From Halochromatium roseum (GTDB taxonomy: Bacteria > Pseudomonadota > Gammaproteobacteria > Chromatiales > Chromatiaceae), in NCBI RefSeq assembly GCF_016653315.1, contig NZ_NHSH01000065.1, positions 248,001 to 312,000 on the forward strand: a stretch of 64,000 bases of DNA, given 5' to 3'. This document shows positions 7,684 through 18,686 of this stretch, piece after piece; position 1 is the stretch's first letter; each line of letters starts with the position of its first letter. The notes under the pieces are model-generated. The model was not told the origin of the DNA. It did no database searches and saw only the letters and a program-made list of their open reading frames with translations. The position numbers and the translations under genes are program-made.

Positions 7684-8706
7684 ATGCGAACGCTATTGCG
7701 CATCCTGCTAAGTCTGCTGCTCCTGGTCGTCTTGCTAGGGCTGCTCGCGATCTTAGTCGGCCCCTTCATCGTCAGCCCGAGCCCGGCTCCAGGGGTCACC
7801 GATGCCGAGCTGGTCGCCGCACCGGAAAGCCGCTTCATTACCCTGCCGACCGGCACTGATGAGTCCCAAGAGTTTCACTTCATCACGAGGCTCGACGCAG
7901 AAACGCCGGGGCCGGCCTTCATGCTCTTGCACGGCTTTACCTTCAACCTCTTCACCTGGAGCCAGCTGTTCGATCTCTTCGCGCAATACGGACAGGTCGT
8001 CGCTTACGACCAGCTTCCCTATGGCCTCAGCGCAAAACCGACGCCAAACGGTGCACAGGCTTCGGACGTCTACAGCAAAGCCGCTGCACTGGAGCAGTTG
8101 TTCGCGCTCGCCGATGCGCTGGAACTCGAGCAGCTGATCCTGGTCGGCAATTCGTCGGGCGGCACCCTTGCGTTAGAGGCCGCACTCGCTCAACCCGAGC
8201 GCGTTGCAGGACTGATTCTGATCGCCCCTTGGGTGTACTCAAAGCGACCGATCATGCCAGATTGGCTGGTCGGTCTGCCGCAGATGCAACGCGTCTCGCT
8301 CGGGCTGGCACGCTACCTCGGCCGCAACAGCCCACTTCTGGACTACTCTTACGCCGACCCGACGAAGATCGATGAAGAACGGCGCGCGCTGACCGGCGCG
8401 CATCGACTGATGGCCGGCTGGGATCTCGCCTGGGGTGCCTTGCTGCAGCACTCGCTGACTGACCCAGTGACCATCGCTGAGCGGCTCGGGGAGATCGAGC
8501 AGCCGGTGCTGCTGCTGACCGGCGATGCCGATCAGATCGTCCCAGCGAGCGATACCCAAGCCACCGCCGACGCGCTGCCGAATGCCACCTTGGTCCAACT
8601 TACCGGCTGCGGCCACCTGCCACAGGAGGAATGCCCAGACCAGGTCAAGGAGGCCATCAGCAGTTGGCTTGACACACAAGGATCAAGTACCGGACCCGCA
8701 CTCTGA
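7684..8706 (+). CDS. membrane-anchored alpha/beta-hydrolase
   Basis: A 340-residue alpha/beta-hydrolase. I place the start at ATG 7684, which gives an N-terminal membrane anchor (LLRILLSLLLLVVLLGLLAILVGPFIV). The oxyanion segment LLHGFTFNLFTW, the nucleophile elbow GNSSGG, the acid LLTGDADQIVP and the histidine GCGHLPQEE make up a complete catalytic set. The substrate is unknown; similar enzymes are esterases, haloalkane dehalogenase-like hydrolases or lipid hydrolases facing the periplasm. It ends about 100 bases before the SDR gene. Confidence 0.85.
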   Translation: MRTLLRILLSLLLLVVLLGLLAILVGPFIVSPSPAPGVTDAELVAAPESRFITLPTGTDESQEFHFITRLDAETPGPAFMLLHGFTFNLFTWSQLFDLFAQYGQVVAYDQLPYGLSAKPTPNGAQASDVYSKAAALEQLFALADALELEQLILVGNSSGGTLALEAALAQPERVAGLILIAPWVYSKRPIMPDWLVGLPQMQRVSLGLARYLGRNSPLLDYSYADPTKIDEERRALTGAHRLMAGWDLAWGALLQHSLTDPVTIAERLGEIEQPVLLLTGDADQIVPASDTQATADALPNATLVQLTGCGHLPQEECPDQVKEAISSWLDTQGSSTGPAL

Positions 8707-8809
8707 GCGGCGGTACTCGGCTGCTTGACGGCCCCAAAGCCCTGTTGACCGCCGAGCGTACAGACTGATTCAAGATATCGCCGGAAGGTCCCTAAATCCG
8801 GAGGCACTG

Positions 8810-10462
8810 ATGACTGAAACGGCCGACCACCCCTCGCAGGCAACGCCACAGGTTGAGCGTGAACCACGCACAGCAGGTCGGCGCATTGAGCGCGAACGGA
8901 GCGAAGCGGGCCAGCAGTCTGAACCTGAGCAGGCTGAGCGCAAGCAAGCTGGGCGCGAGCAAGCTGGGCGCGAGCAGGCTGAGCGCAAGCGGCACGATGA
9001 TGCATCACCGCGCTGCCTGGTCTTTGGCGCCAGCGGCTACATCGGTAGTCATCTGGTGCCGCGGCTCTTGGATGAAGGCGTCAGAGTGCGCGCCAGCAGT
9101 CGCAACGCTGCCGTGCTCAAGGCACGCGGCTGGCCGGGGGTCGAGTGCATCGCCGCCGACGCGCTCGACCCGGCGAGTCTGGATCAGGCACTGACCGGTA
9201 TCGAGATCGCCTACTATTTGGTCCACTCGATGGCCGCGGGCAAAGACTTCGGTCGGCTCGACCTGGAGGCTGCGGCCAACTTCGCCGCCGCCGCCGAGTG
9301 TGCCGGGGTCAAGCGCATCGTCTACCTCGGTGGGCTGGTCCCGGACGACGCCGAGAGCGAGCACATCGTCTCACGCCGCGACACCGGCGAGGTGCTGCGC
9401 CGCGGCTCAGTGCCAGTCACCGAGCTGCGCGCCGGCATCATCGTCGGCCCCGGCTCGGCGGCGTTCGAGGTGATGCGCGATCTGGTCTACCACCTGCCGC
9501 TGATGATCACACCGCGCTGGGTGCAGTCCAAATCGCCGCCGCTGGCGCTCGACAACCTGCTGATGTACCTGGTGCGACTGCCGCAGATCGAGGCTGCCGA
9601 GGGGCGCATCTTCGATGCCGGCGGCCCAGAGACCCTGACCTACCAAGAGATGATGCGCATCCTGGCCGAGGTCGGTGGCCGTCGTCCGCCGCTGATCATC
9701 CCGGTGCCGGTGCTGAGCCCGAAACTTTCGGCCTATTGGCTGCGCTTCATCACCGCGGTGCCGACCAACATCGCCCGCGCCCTCATCGGCGGCCTCAAAC
9801 ACGACTTTTCCGCCGACGACGCCGAGCTGAAGCGCTTGGTCCCGCAACAGCTGCTCGGCTTCCGCGAGGCGGTCGAGGCGGTGTTCGCGGCCGAGCGTGA
9901 GAGCGCACCCGTCGTCGCCCGCTGGATCGAAGGAGCCTTTGCCGTGCGTCAACAACGCATCGATTACGCCTATTACGCCAAGCGCGCCGGTGGCAGCGCC
10001 GAGACCAAGGCGCCACCGAGCGCGGTCTGGGAGGTCGTCTCCCGGATCGGCGGCGACGATGGCTGGTACTACATGAACGGCCTCTGGCAGCTGCGCGACC
10101 TGCTCGATCGGCTCGCCGGCGGCCCGGGCGGGCAGCACGGTCGGCGCCATCCGACCGACCTTCGGGTCGGCGATCGCATCGGCTCCTGGAGCGTCATCGG
10201 CCTCGAGCCTGAACGGCGCCTGAGCTTGGCCTTTGGCATGCGCGCACCTGGCGCCGGGATGCTGGAGTTTGACCTGGAGCCGCGCGCCGATGGTGGCACC
10301 AAGCTCAGCATCACGGCTTATTGGCATCCAGCCGGGGTCTGGGGCCTGGCCTACTGGTACAGCTTCCAGCCGGCGCACCAGTTCATCTTTGGCGGCACTG
10401 CCAAGGCGATCTGCCAGCGTGCGCAGAGCCTAGGCGACCCTCGACCAGGCCCCAGTCTGTAG
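8810..10462 (+). CDS. NAD(P)-dependent SDR-family protein with C-terminal DUF2867
   Basis: A 550-residue protein in two parts. Residues about 67-370 are an atypical short-chain dehydrogenase/NmrA-like Rossmann domain beginning LVFGASGYIGSHLVPRLL and continuing with YYLVHSMAAGKDF and VKRIVYLGGL. Residues about 380-540 are a DUF2867 domain (DGWYYMNGLWQLRDLLDRL, LSITAYWHPAGVWGLAYWY). This fusion is widespread but its reaction is unknown. The first 66 residues are a hydrophilic E/Q/R/A-rich extension encoded partly by a 15-base tandem repeat, absent from typical homologues. A GGAGG ribosome-binding site lies before the ATG. Confidence 0.82.
   Translation: MTETADHPSQATPQVEREPRTAGRRIERERSEAGQQSEPEQAERKQAGREQAGREQAERKRHDDASPRCLVFGASGYIGSHLVPRLLDEGVRVRASSRNAAVLKARGWPGVECIAADALDPASLDQALTGIEIAYYLVHSMAAGKDFGRLDLEAAANFAAAAECAGVKRIVYLGGLVPDDAESEHIVSRRDTGEVLRRGSVPVTELRAGIIVGPGSAAFEVMRDLVYHLPLMITPRWVQSKSPPLALDNLLMYLVRLPQIEAAEGRIFDAGGPETLTYQEMMRILAEVGGRRPPLIIPVPVLSPKLSAYWLRFITAVPTNIARALIGGLKHDFSADDAELKRLVPQQLLGFREAVEAVFAAERESAPVVARWIEGAFAVRQQRIDYAYYAKRAGGSAETKAPPSAVWEVVSRIGGDDGWYYMNGLWQLRDLLDRLAGGPGGQHGRRHPTDLRVGDRIGSWSVIGLEPERRLSLAFGMRAPGAGMLEFDLEPRADGGTKLSITAYWHPAGVWGLAYWYSFQPAHQFIFGGTAKAICQRAQSLGDPRPGPSL
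8927..8986 (+). repeat. four 15-bp tandem units in the SDR gene
   Basis: Four units of the form (G/A)AGCA(G/A)GCTG(A/G)GCGC run in frame and encode the EQAERK/REQAGR repeats of the N-terminal extension. Confidence 0.85.
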
Positions 10463-10593
10463 ACTGTCTCGCTGTCAGCCTGATCGCCGTTTCACCACAC
10501 CGCTGAACTGATCCTGATCTTGCCTGATCCCGCGGCATCACTGGAGGCCGTTGACAGCATATTCTCCCCCTATGGCCTCAGCGACTTCGCTAA

Positions 10594-10648
10594 CATCAAG
10601 CGTCCATCAAGCGTCCATCAAGCGTCCATCAAGCGTCCATCACGCATC
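10594..10648 (+). repeat. 11-bp tandem repeat in the SDR-CBS intergenic region
   Basis: Four exact copies of CATCAAGCGTC and a degenerate fifth fill part of the 318-base gap (10463-10780), followed by three looser copies of a GGCAT/CAGCAG unit up to about 10680. The 11-base period is close to one DNA turn. No gene is seen in the gap. Confidence 0.8.
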
Positions 10649-10780
10649 CATTCAGCAGGCATCAGCAGGCATTCAGCAGATGCGCCACAATCAGTCACGC
10701 GCCTCTCTCGAGCATCGACGGCCCCTGCATCAACGACCTAGACTCGACATCACAACATCAACCCCCAGAGGAGACCCAGC

Positions 10781-11170
10781 ATGCACGTCAGCGACTATAT
10801 GACCGCAACCCCAATCACCATCCAGACCAGCGCCGACTACCAAGAGGCGTTCCAGATCATGGAGGAGCGCGATCTGCACCACCTCCCAGTGGTCGACGCC
10901 GAGGGTGCCGTCATCGGCATCCTGACCCGCCGCGATCTCCAGCTGGCCGCGCGCTGCTTCAAAGAGGCGCCGGCCGAGGTTGGCGAGGTGATGCACAGCC
11001 CAGTGACGACCATCACCCCCGATGCGGATCTAGCCGCAGCGGTGGAGCGCATGCGCCATGATCGGATCGGCTGCTTGCCCGTATCGACCGATGGCGGCCG
11101 CGATATCGTCGGCATCATCACCGAGACGGATCTGCTAAGGGCCTTGGCAACGCTACTTGCCCAATCTTGA
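10781..11170 (+). CDS. CBS-domain pair protein
   Basis: A 129-residue stand-alone Bateman module. The first CBS domain covers VSDYMTATPITIQ to GILTRRDLQLA, the second VGEVMHSPVTTITPD to GIITETDLLRAL. Such proteins bind adenine nucleotides and regulate partners by energy state; the partner is not indicated by its neighbours. A GAGGAGA ribosome-binding site is well placed before the ATG. The 11-base repeat array lies just upstream of its promoter region. Confidence 0.9.
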   Translation: MHVSDYMTATPITIQTSADYQEAFQIMEERDLHHLPVVDAEGAVIGILTRRDLQLAARCFKEAPAEVGEVMHSPVTTITPDADLAAAVERMRHDRIGCLPVSTDGGRDIVGIITETDLLRALATLLAQS

Positions 11171-11272
11171 GCGCGGGCTGCGAGCAGGCTGTCGATAGGT
11201 TCGCCCTGGCAATTCCCTTGATCGCTGCTCAGAGCGGGTCGCTCAGCGCTTATCAACGCCTCCCAACAGCTG

Positions 11273-11302
11273 CTTGAATTATCGTTAGTGCCGCCGCAAT
11301 TC
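11273..11302 (+). promoter_or_regulatory. possible sigma-32 heat-shock promoter of clpB
   Basis: CTTGAAT (11273-11279) resembles the sigma-32 -35 box and, 14 bases on, CCGCAATTC resembles the CCCCATNT -10 box. It lies 35-65 bases before the clpB ATG. A TATAAC hexamer at 11306-11311 is an alternative -10 for the housekeeping sigma factor. Confidence 0.4.
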
Positions 11303-11336
11303 GGCTATAACCCTAGTGTTTGTCGGAGATAAGCAA

Positions 11337-13937
<2,601 letters not shown>

Positions 13938-13982
13938 CACCTAGCGTGCCTGCGACGGAGCGCGGGCGCTGCTGGATCTCTC

Positions 13983-14258
13983 ATGCTGCACCTGCTCAAG
14001 CATCAGTTCCAGCCGGAACGTCGTGGCAAGCGCTGGATACTCAGGACCAACCATCAGCGCACAGCGATCGAACGCCTGCTCGAACAATCCCCAGGTCTCA
14101 ACAGATTCCTGAGCCCAGAACAGCTGGCCAAGGTCTACGTCAAGGCCACGCGCGATGTCCTGATCGAGACCGATCTCGATCGATACCTCTTCCCCATTGA
14201 CTGCCCGTACCAACTTGAGCAGATCCTCGACGACGACTGGCTGCCAGACTCAGGCTGA
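13983..14258 (+). pseudogene. DUF29 protein lacking its N-terminus
   Basis: 91 residues that match the second half of DUF29 proteins: HLLKHQFQPERRGKRW, the R..I..LLEQSPGLNRFL helix, YVKATRDVLIETDL, and LFPIDCPYQLEQILDDDWLP. The family normally has about 50 further residues in front (with the motif around LEEIE and SER). Here the 45 bases between the clpB stop and this frame do not encode them, so the gene has been cut off at its 5' end, apparently at the end of clpB. DUF29 genes are common accessory genes in purple sulfur bacteria and cyanobacteria. Confidence 0.7.
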
Positions 14259-14369
14259 GGCTGAGACCACATCAGCCCAGCTCAAACGAGAGCAGACCGA
14301 GTTCCATCTAAGTGGTTGTCCATGTTCTACTTCCCGATCATCGCCTAACCATGGCCCTCAAATCCGTCC

Positions 14370-14675
14370 ATGAAGCCCGACACCCGCACTGCGATGTATG
14401 CACTCATCGCACAGGTGCGCGAGACGCTCCCCTTCGACGCACCTGCAACGCAAGCCTGCAACGGCGACTGCCAAGGCTGCTCGCTGAAACTACTCGACTA
14501 CCTCGATGGCGAGCTGTGCGGCTGGGAGCAGCGCCTTGTGGCCGGCGAGACGCCGAATCTTGGCGACCTCTCGCGACTGGCGAAGACCAGCCGTAAAGTC
14601 TATGCGGTCTTGCAAAAGAACGGGCTGCTCACCGCCATCCCTCCGACTGGACGGACTGATCGCGCGCGTCCCTGA
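14370..14675 (+). CDS. conserved hypothetical protein with CNGDCQGC motif
   Basis: A 101-residue protein I cannot name. A cysteine motif CNGDCQGCSLKLLDYLD (three Cys) near residue 31 and the helix YAVLQKNGLL are the conserved elements of a small gammaproteobacterial family. The cysteines could bind a metal, but nothing shows this directly. It stands alone between the DUF29 remnant and the convergent minus-strand operon. Confidence 0.6.
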   Translation: MKPDTRTAMYALIAQVRETLPFDAPATQACNGDCQGCSLKLLDYLDGELCGWEQRLVAGETPNLGDLSRLAKTSRKVYAVLQKNGLLTAIPPTGRTDRARP

Positions 14676-14793
14676 GCAACCTGGATGGCGACGCCCTCTG
14701 CCTATAGAGGCGCAGGGGGCGCAGCGCCTGGTCGACGGTCAAACCGAGGCGCCCTCGCCGATGTAGAAAAAATTGAACCCAAGTACGACGATT

Positions 14794-14813
14794 TAACGCC
14801 AGTGGTGGCGTTA
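14794..14813. terminator. hairpin between convergent genes
   Basis: TAACGCCA-GTGG-TGGCGTTA is a perfect 8-base stem with a 4-base loop between the plus-strand gene ending at 14675 and the minus-strand operon ending at 14907. It has no adjacent T-run, so it may be a bidirectional or factor-aided terminator. Confidence 0.4.
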
Positions 14814-14906
14814 TTGCGTACCCCGATTCGTTAGGGCGGCCATATCTAGGAGCCAAACGAAGAGACAGACGGATAAAACAGATAAAACAACACGAGTTCA
14901 GCAAAC

Positions 14907-16715
14907 TCAATGGGTCTGGGCAGACGTGCCAGCAAAGGCCTCCATCATGCTCGCGGCGATCCGGTGTCCAGCGGCGACGGCGGTGATCACGTCCGGACCC
15001 TGGACCGCATCCCCCGCCGCCCAGAGCCAGGACTCGGAGGTGCGGCCGTCGGCGTCGATGCGGATGCGGTTGCGCTCCCACTCCAGGGCCTCGGTCAAGG
15101 ACTCGCCGAGCAAGGCGTGGTCGGCGGCCTGGCCGATGGCCTCGACGATCAGGCCCGCGTCGTGGATCTGGATGTCGCTGTCGTCGTAGTTCGGTGCGAA
15201 ACGCCCTTGGTCATCGAACACCGAGACGCAATGAACGGTCTCTAGCCCAGCGACGGCGTCGCGCTCGATCAGGCACCGACGCGGACCGCGACTGGGGAGG
15301 ATGACGACACCCTCCTCGCGCGCCTCGTCGATCTCCTCGCGGTCGGCAAGCATCAGGTCTTCGGCCTCGAGGGCGACCAGGGTGACGCCGACCTGGCCAT
15401 GTTGCTGGCGCTGCATGCGCGCCAGGCTGCGGGCGATGTCCATGGCGACGTTGCCGCCACCGATCACCGCGACCGTCGTGGGCACATCAAAGCGCTCGCC
15501 AAAGGTAATCCGGCGCAGCAGCTCCACGGCGGAGACGACATCCTGATGCTCACTACCGGGGATGCGCGTCGAGCGGCCTTGGTGCAGGCCGATGGCGAGC
15601 AGGACGGTGTCGTGCTGCTCGCGCAGCTGATCGATGCTGACGTCCTTGCCAACCTGGGTGTTGCAACGGATCTCGACGCCCATCGAGCGGATCACGTCGA
15701 CATCCTCGTCGAGCTTGTCGTAAGGCAGCCGGTATTCCGGGATGCCATAGCGCATCATGCCACCCGGGGCAGGCAGTGCCTCAAAGACCGTCACGCCATG
15801 ACCGGCCTTGGCCAGATCGAAGGCGGCGGTGAGCCCGGCGGGTCCGGCGCCAATGATCGCGACCTGATGCCTGCTGGGCTCGCTGACGCGGCCCTCGGCG
15901 GCAATCTGTTTGATGCGGTCGTGCGGGACCTGGTCGATGATGTGACGCTTGAGCCAACGGATGGCGATGGCGTCGCCCTCGTGCCGTGCTGCGCAGCTGG
16001 TCTCGCAGCGATGGGTGCAGACGCGCCCGCAGACATTGGAGAACGGATTGGTCTGATAGAGCAACCGCACGCCCTGCTCGTAGTCGCCGTCGCGGATGGT
16101 AGCGATGTACTCGGGCACCGCCATGTGCGTTGGGCAGGTCGCGACACAGAGGCCGCAGGAGACGCAGCGGTCGGCCTCGAGCTTGGCCTGCTCGATGTCG
16201 TAGCCGGCGACGATCTCGACGAAGGAATCGGCGCGCGCCTCTGGCTCGAGCTCACCCATGGGCACCCGTTCGGTCCCGGTCAGCCGATGGCCCTCGGGAC
16301 GCCGGTAGCCAAGCTCGGCGCTGTCCCAGTGCTTCAGATCGACACCAGGGATGAAGCAGAAGGCATCTGGATCATGGTCCACCCACTTGTACTCGTTCGA
16401 CATGCTCAGCGAGCTGGTCATGCAGACGTCGACACAGAGGGCGCACCAGCAGCAGCGTCCGTAGTCGATGCGCGGACGCAGACCGGAGTCGCCTTGCTTG
16501 GTCGCGATCTCGGCGACCGCGACCATGTCGATCGCCGCGTTCTGGCAGATCGCCTCGCAGGTGCCGCAGCCGATGCACTTGTCGACGTCGTTTTGGTGGA
16601 AACCACGATAGCGCGGCGCACCCGGTCGATCGTTGAGCGGATCAGGGATGGTGACCGGATCGCGGAAGAGGTTCTTCCAGGCGCTGAAGGGAGAAAGGAC
16701 GTCGCTCAGGCTCAT
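14907..16715 (-). CDS. NuoI-like ferredoxin fused to GltD/NfnB-like NAD(P)H flavoprotein (MBS-like complex, electron-input subunit)
   Basis: A 602-residue electron-transfer protein. Residues 47-57 and 88-98 hold two C-x2-C-x2-C-x3-C motifs, as in NuoI/MbhN. Then comes a GltD-type N-terminal iron-sulfur domain (C184, C187, C190, C194 and C229, C233, C237, C241). FAD- and NAD(P)-binding domains follow: GAGPAG at 289-294, PGGMMRYGIPEYRLP, VIGGGNVAMDIA, and WAAGDAVQGPDVITA near the C-terminus. In archaeal MBS the corresponding last gene is a simple two-cluster ferredoxin subunit, so the flavoprotein is an addition that would let the complex exchange electrons with NAD(P)H. It is the last gene of the operon, separated from nuoD by an inserted element. 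Confidence 0.87.
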   Translation of the reverse strand: MSLSDVLSPFSAWKNLFRDPVTIPDPLNDRPGAPRYRGFHQNDVDKCIGCGTCEAICQNAAIDMVAVAEIATKQGDSGLRPRIDYGRCCWCALCVDVCMTSSLSMSNEYKWVDHDPDAFCFIPGVDLKHWDSAELGYRRPEGHRLTGTERVPMGELEPEARADSFVEIVAGYDIEQAKLEADRCVSCGLCVATCPTHMAVPEYIATIRDGDYEQGVRLLYQTNPFSNVCGRVCTHRCETSCAARHEGDAIAIRWLKRHIIDQVPHDRIKQIAAEGRVSEPSRHQVAIIGAGPAGLTAAFDLAKAGHGVTVFEALPAPGGMMRYGIPEYRLPYDKLDEDVDVIRSMGVEIRCNTQVGKDVSIDQLREQHDTVLLAIGLHQGRSTRIPGSEHQDVVSAVELLRRITFGERFDVPTTVAVIGGGNVAMDIARSLARMQRQQHGQVGVTLVALEAEDLMLADREEIDEAREEGVVILPSRGPRRCLIERDAVAGLETVHCVSVFDDQGRFAPNYDDSDIQIHDAGLIVEAIGQAADHALLGESLTEALEWERNRIRIDADGRTSESWLWAAGDAVQGPDVITAVAAGHRIAASMMEAFAGTSAQTH

Positions 16716-16748
16716 CCGACTATCTCGATTATCATAGGGTTTGTTTGA

Positions 16749-16936
16749 ACCGCGGATGACGCAGATGAACGCAGATTGCTTATCAACGTCTCGGCTGGTC
16801 GCCGGAAAGAAACAACGATAGAAGCCCAGGAAATCATGAAGCCGCAGATCCTCGATTCGGAACGAACGGTTTTCGTTGGCTCATGACCGATGCGTCTCTT
16901 GGAATTCATCGGCGAAAATCCGCGTCATCCGCGGTT
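16749..16936. mobile_element. 188-bp MITE-like element with 15-bp terminal inverted repeats
   Basis: AACCGCGGATGACGC at 16749-16763 is repeated as an exact complement at 16922-16936. The interior contains further GACGCAGATGAACGCAGATT-type words known from dispersed intergenic repeats and no open frame of note. It occupies nearly all of the gap between the nuoD-like gene and the last gene of the operon. No target-site duplication is apparent. Confidence 0.7.
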
Positions 16937-16969
16937 AAACAGTGATTCACGAGCGCCATGTTGAGCAAT

Positions 16970-18145
16970 TTACCGCTCGATCTCAGGTGGATAGGTGTGC
17001 AGCGAGACCATCAGCGCGGCGACATCCGAGATGTTGCAATTGACGATCAAGCGCTCGAGCAAGGCCATCGCGTGCGTATAGGACGGCCCGCGCACATTGA
17101 CCCGGCGCGGATAGCCGCTGCCGTCGGTGACCAGGTAATAGCCATACTCGCCCCGCGAGCACTCGCCACGGATGTAGGTCTCGCCAAAGGGGATCTTCCA
17201 ATGCAAGACGTTCGGCAGCGGCGCCATCACCGCCCCTGAGCGCGGCATCCGGGCCAGGATCTGGCGGATCAGGTCGACGGACATCAGCAGATCGCGGCGG
17301 CGCACATCGGCACGCGTGAAGACATCCGAGTCCTGCCCGACCACCGGCTCGAAATCGAGCTCGGGATAGACCAGGTAGGGCTGATCCCGGCGCACGTCCT
17401 TGGCAATACCGGCGGCACGGGCGGTCGGGCCAGTGACGCCGTATTGATCGACGATCGCGGGATCGATATAGCCAAGCCCGACCGTGCGCTTCTTGAACAC
17501 CGCGTTGTTGAACATGACGTCCTTGACGTCGGCCAGCGTGGACTCGATCTCGCGCAGGGTCTCCTCCATGCGCTGGTCGAAGCCATCGGGCAGCCCGTCG
17601 CGCACCCCGCCGGGCATGATGAACATGTGATAGATGCGCGCCCCACTCAGCTCCTCGAAGCGGTCGAGCATCAGGTCGCGCACATAGGTGGTCCACTGGC
17701 CGATGACGCCTTGGCCCAGCGCACCGGCCTGGCCGCCGAGGTACATCAGATAGCTGTTGATGCGCCCCATCTCGAGGATCAGGGTCCGAATCCAATGCGC
17801 CCGTTCTGGGACCTCAAGCCCGGCAAGCTCCTCGACCGCGGCGGCGTAGCAGTACTCGTTGAAGTCGGGCTCGGGCACGCAGATCCGGCAGACGATCGGG
17901 AAGCACTGGATGAAGGTGCGCCGCTCCATCAGCTTCTCGAAGCCGCGGTGCAGATAGCCGACGTGGGTCTTGCCCTCGACCACCTCGTCGCCGCAGACGG
18001 TCAGCTCGACCGACATGTTGCCGGTGATGCCGGGATGCTGCGGCCCCTGCCAGAGCTTTAGATACTTGCCCGAGCTGAGATCGATGTCCAGGCTGCCGTC
18101 TGGCTTCCGGGATGGGTATTGACTGCGGTCCGGTTGATACAGCAT
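16970..18145 (-). CDS. NuoD-like (49 kDa/hydrogenase large subunit family) subunit without NiFe ligands
   Basis: A 391-residue homologue of NuoD/MbhL, the subunit that forms the quinone or NiFe cavity. Typical segments are GPQHPGITGNMSVELTV, VGYLHRGFEKLMERRT, MGRINSYLMYLGGQAGALG and PRSGAVMAPLPNVLHWKIP. Of the hydrogenase N-terminal CxxC pair only CRIC followed by VPEPDF remains (C86, C89), with the second pair member replaced, and the C-terminus (ISDVAALMVSLHTYPPEIER) has no CxxC. It therefore cannot hold a normal NiFe centre. Two bases separate it from nuoC. This matches the MBS/Ehr type rather than a hydrogenase. Confidence 0.88.
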   Translation of the reverse strand: MLYQPDRSQYPSRKPDGSLDIDLSSGKYLKLWQGPQHPGITGNMSVELTVCGDEVVEGKTHVGYLHRGFEKLMERRTFIQCFPIVCRICVPEPDFNEYCYAAAVEELAGLEVPERAHWIRTLILEMGRINSYLMYLGGQAGALGQGVIGQWTTYVRDLMLDRFEELSGARIYHMFIMPGGVRDGLPDGFDQRMEETLREIESTLADVKDVMFNNAVFKKRTVGLGYIDPAIVDQYGVTGPTARAAGIAKDVRRDQPYLVYPELDFEPVVGQDSDVFTRADVRRRDLLMSVDLIRQILARMPRSGAVMAPLPNVLHWKIPFGETYIRGECSRGEYGYYLVTDGSGYPRRVNVRGPSYTHAMALLERLIVNCNISDVAALMVSLHTYPPEIER

Positions 18146-18146
18146 C

Positions 18147-18677
18147 TCAGGTCTTGTCCGGATAGAGCTGTTGCTTCATGAACTCGGCGGGATCGCTCGA
18201 CGCGCGTCCCGGGCGTGGCGCGAAGACCTCATCGGAAAACTTCAGGGTGTCGAAATCGCGCCGGTACGGCGGGGTTCTGATCCAGCCTTCGAGGATGAAG
18301 TCTTCGTCGACACGCGGGCTGCCCGGGAAGTCGATACCGAACATCTCCCGCAGCTCACGCTGGTAGGTGGCGGCGGTCGGCCAAAGGTCATGGATGCTCT
18401 CCATCGACGCCGGGTCCCGCGCCAGCATCACCCGCACCCCCAGGTCGCGACAAGCCCGCCGGTTGTTCATCAGATAGGTGAGCTGGAAGTGGCCCTCCTC
18501 CAGCCAGTCGACCGCGGTCAGCAGCACCAGATGGGTGAAGCCCTCCTGGTCCCGCAGATGCAGCAACAGCGATCGGAGCTGTTCCCTGGGGACGGTGACG
18601 AACGCCAGGTCTGGCCGCTGTTCGGTCAGCTCCCCCAGCGGGAAGGCCATTGTCAGTCTGTCGTAGAGATCACGCAT
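18147..18677 (-). CDS. NuoC-like (30 kDa) subunit of the MBS-like complex
   Basis: A 176-residue NuoC/MbhK-type subunit of the peripheral arm. The family signature is seen as TYQRELREMFGIDFPGSPR and EGWIRTPPYRRDFDT. The first 60 residues contain LRDQEGFTHLVLLTAVDWLE, also typical. It follows nuoB by nine bases and precedes nuoD by one, in the order B-C-D shared by complex I and group 4 hydrogenases. Confidence 0.9.
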   Translation of the reverse strand: MRDLYDRLTMAFPLGELTEQRPDLAFVTVPREQLRSLLLHLRDQEGFTHLVLLTAVDWLEEGHFQLTYLMNNRRACRDLGVRVMLARDPASMESIHDLWPTAATYQRELREMFGIDFPGSPRVDEDFILEGWIRTPPYRRDFDTLKFSDEVFAPRPGRASSDPAEFMKQQLYPDKT

Positions 18678-18686
18678 CGCGGCCGT

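Noticed and set aside
15399-16748. Plus-strand open frame of 449 codons opposite the ferredoxin-flavoprotein gene
   Set aside because: No recognisable motif, Asp/Ala/Val-rich shadow composition, and the opposite strand has clear cluster and nucleotide-binding motifs.
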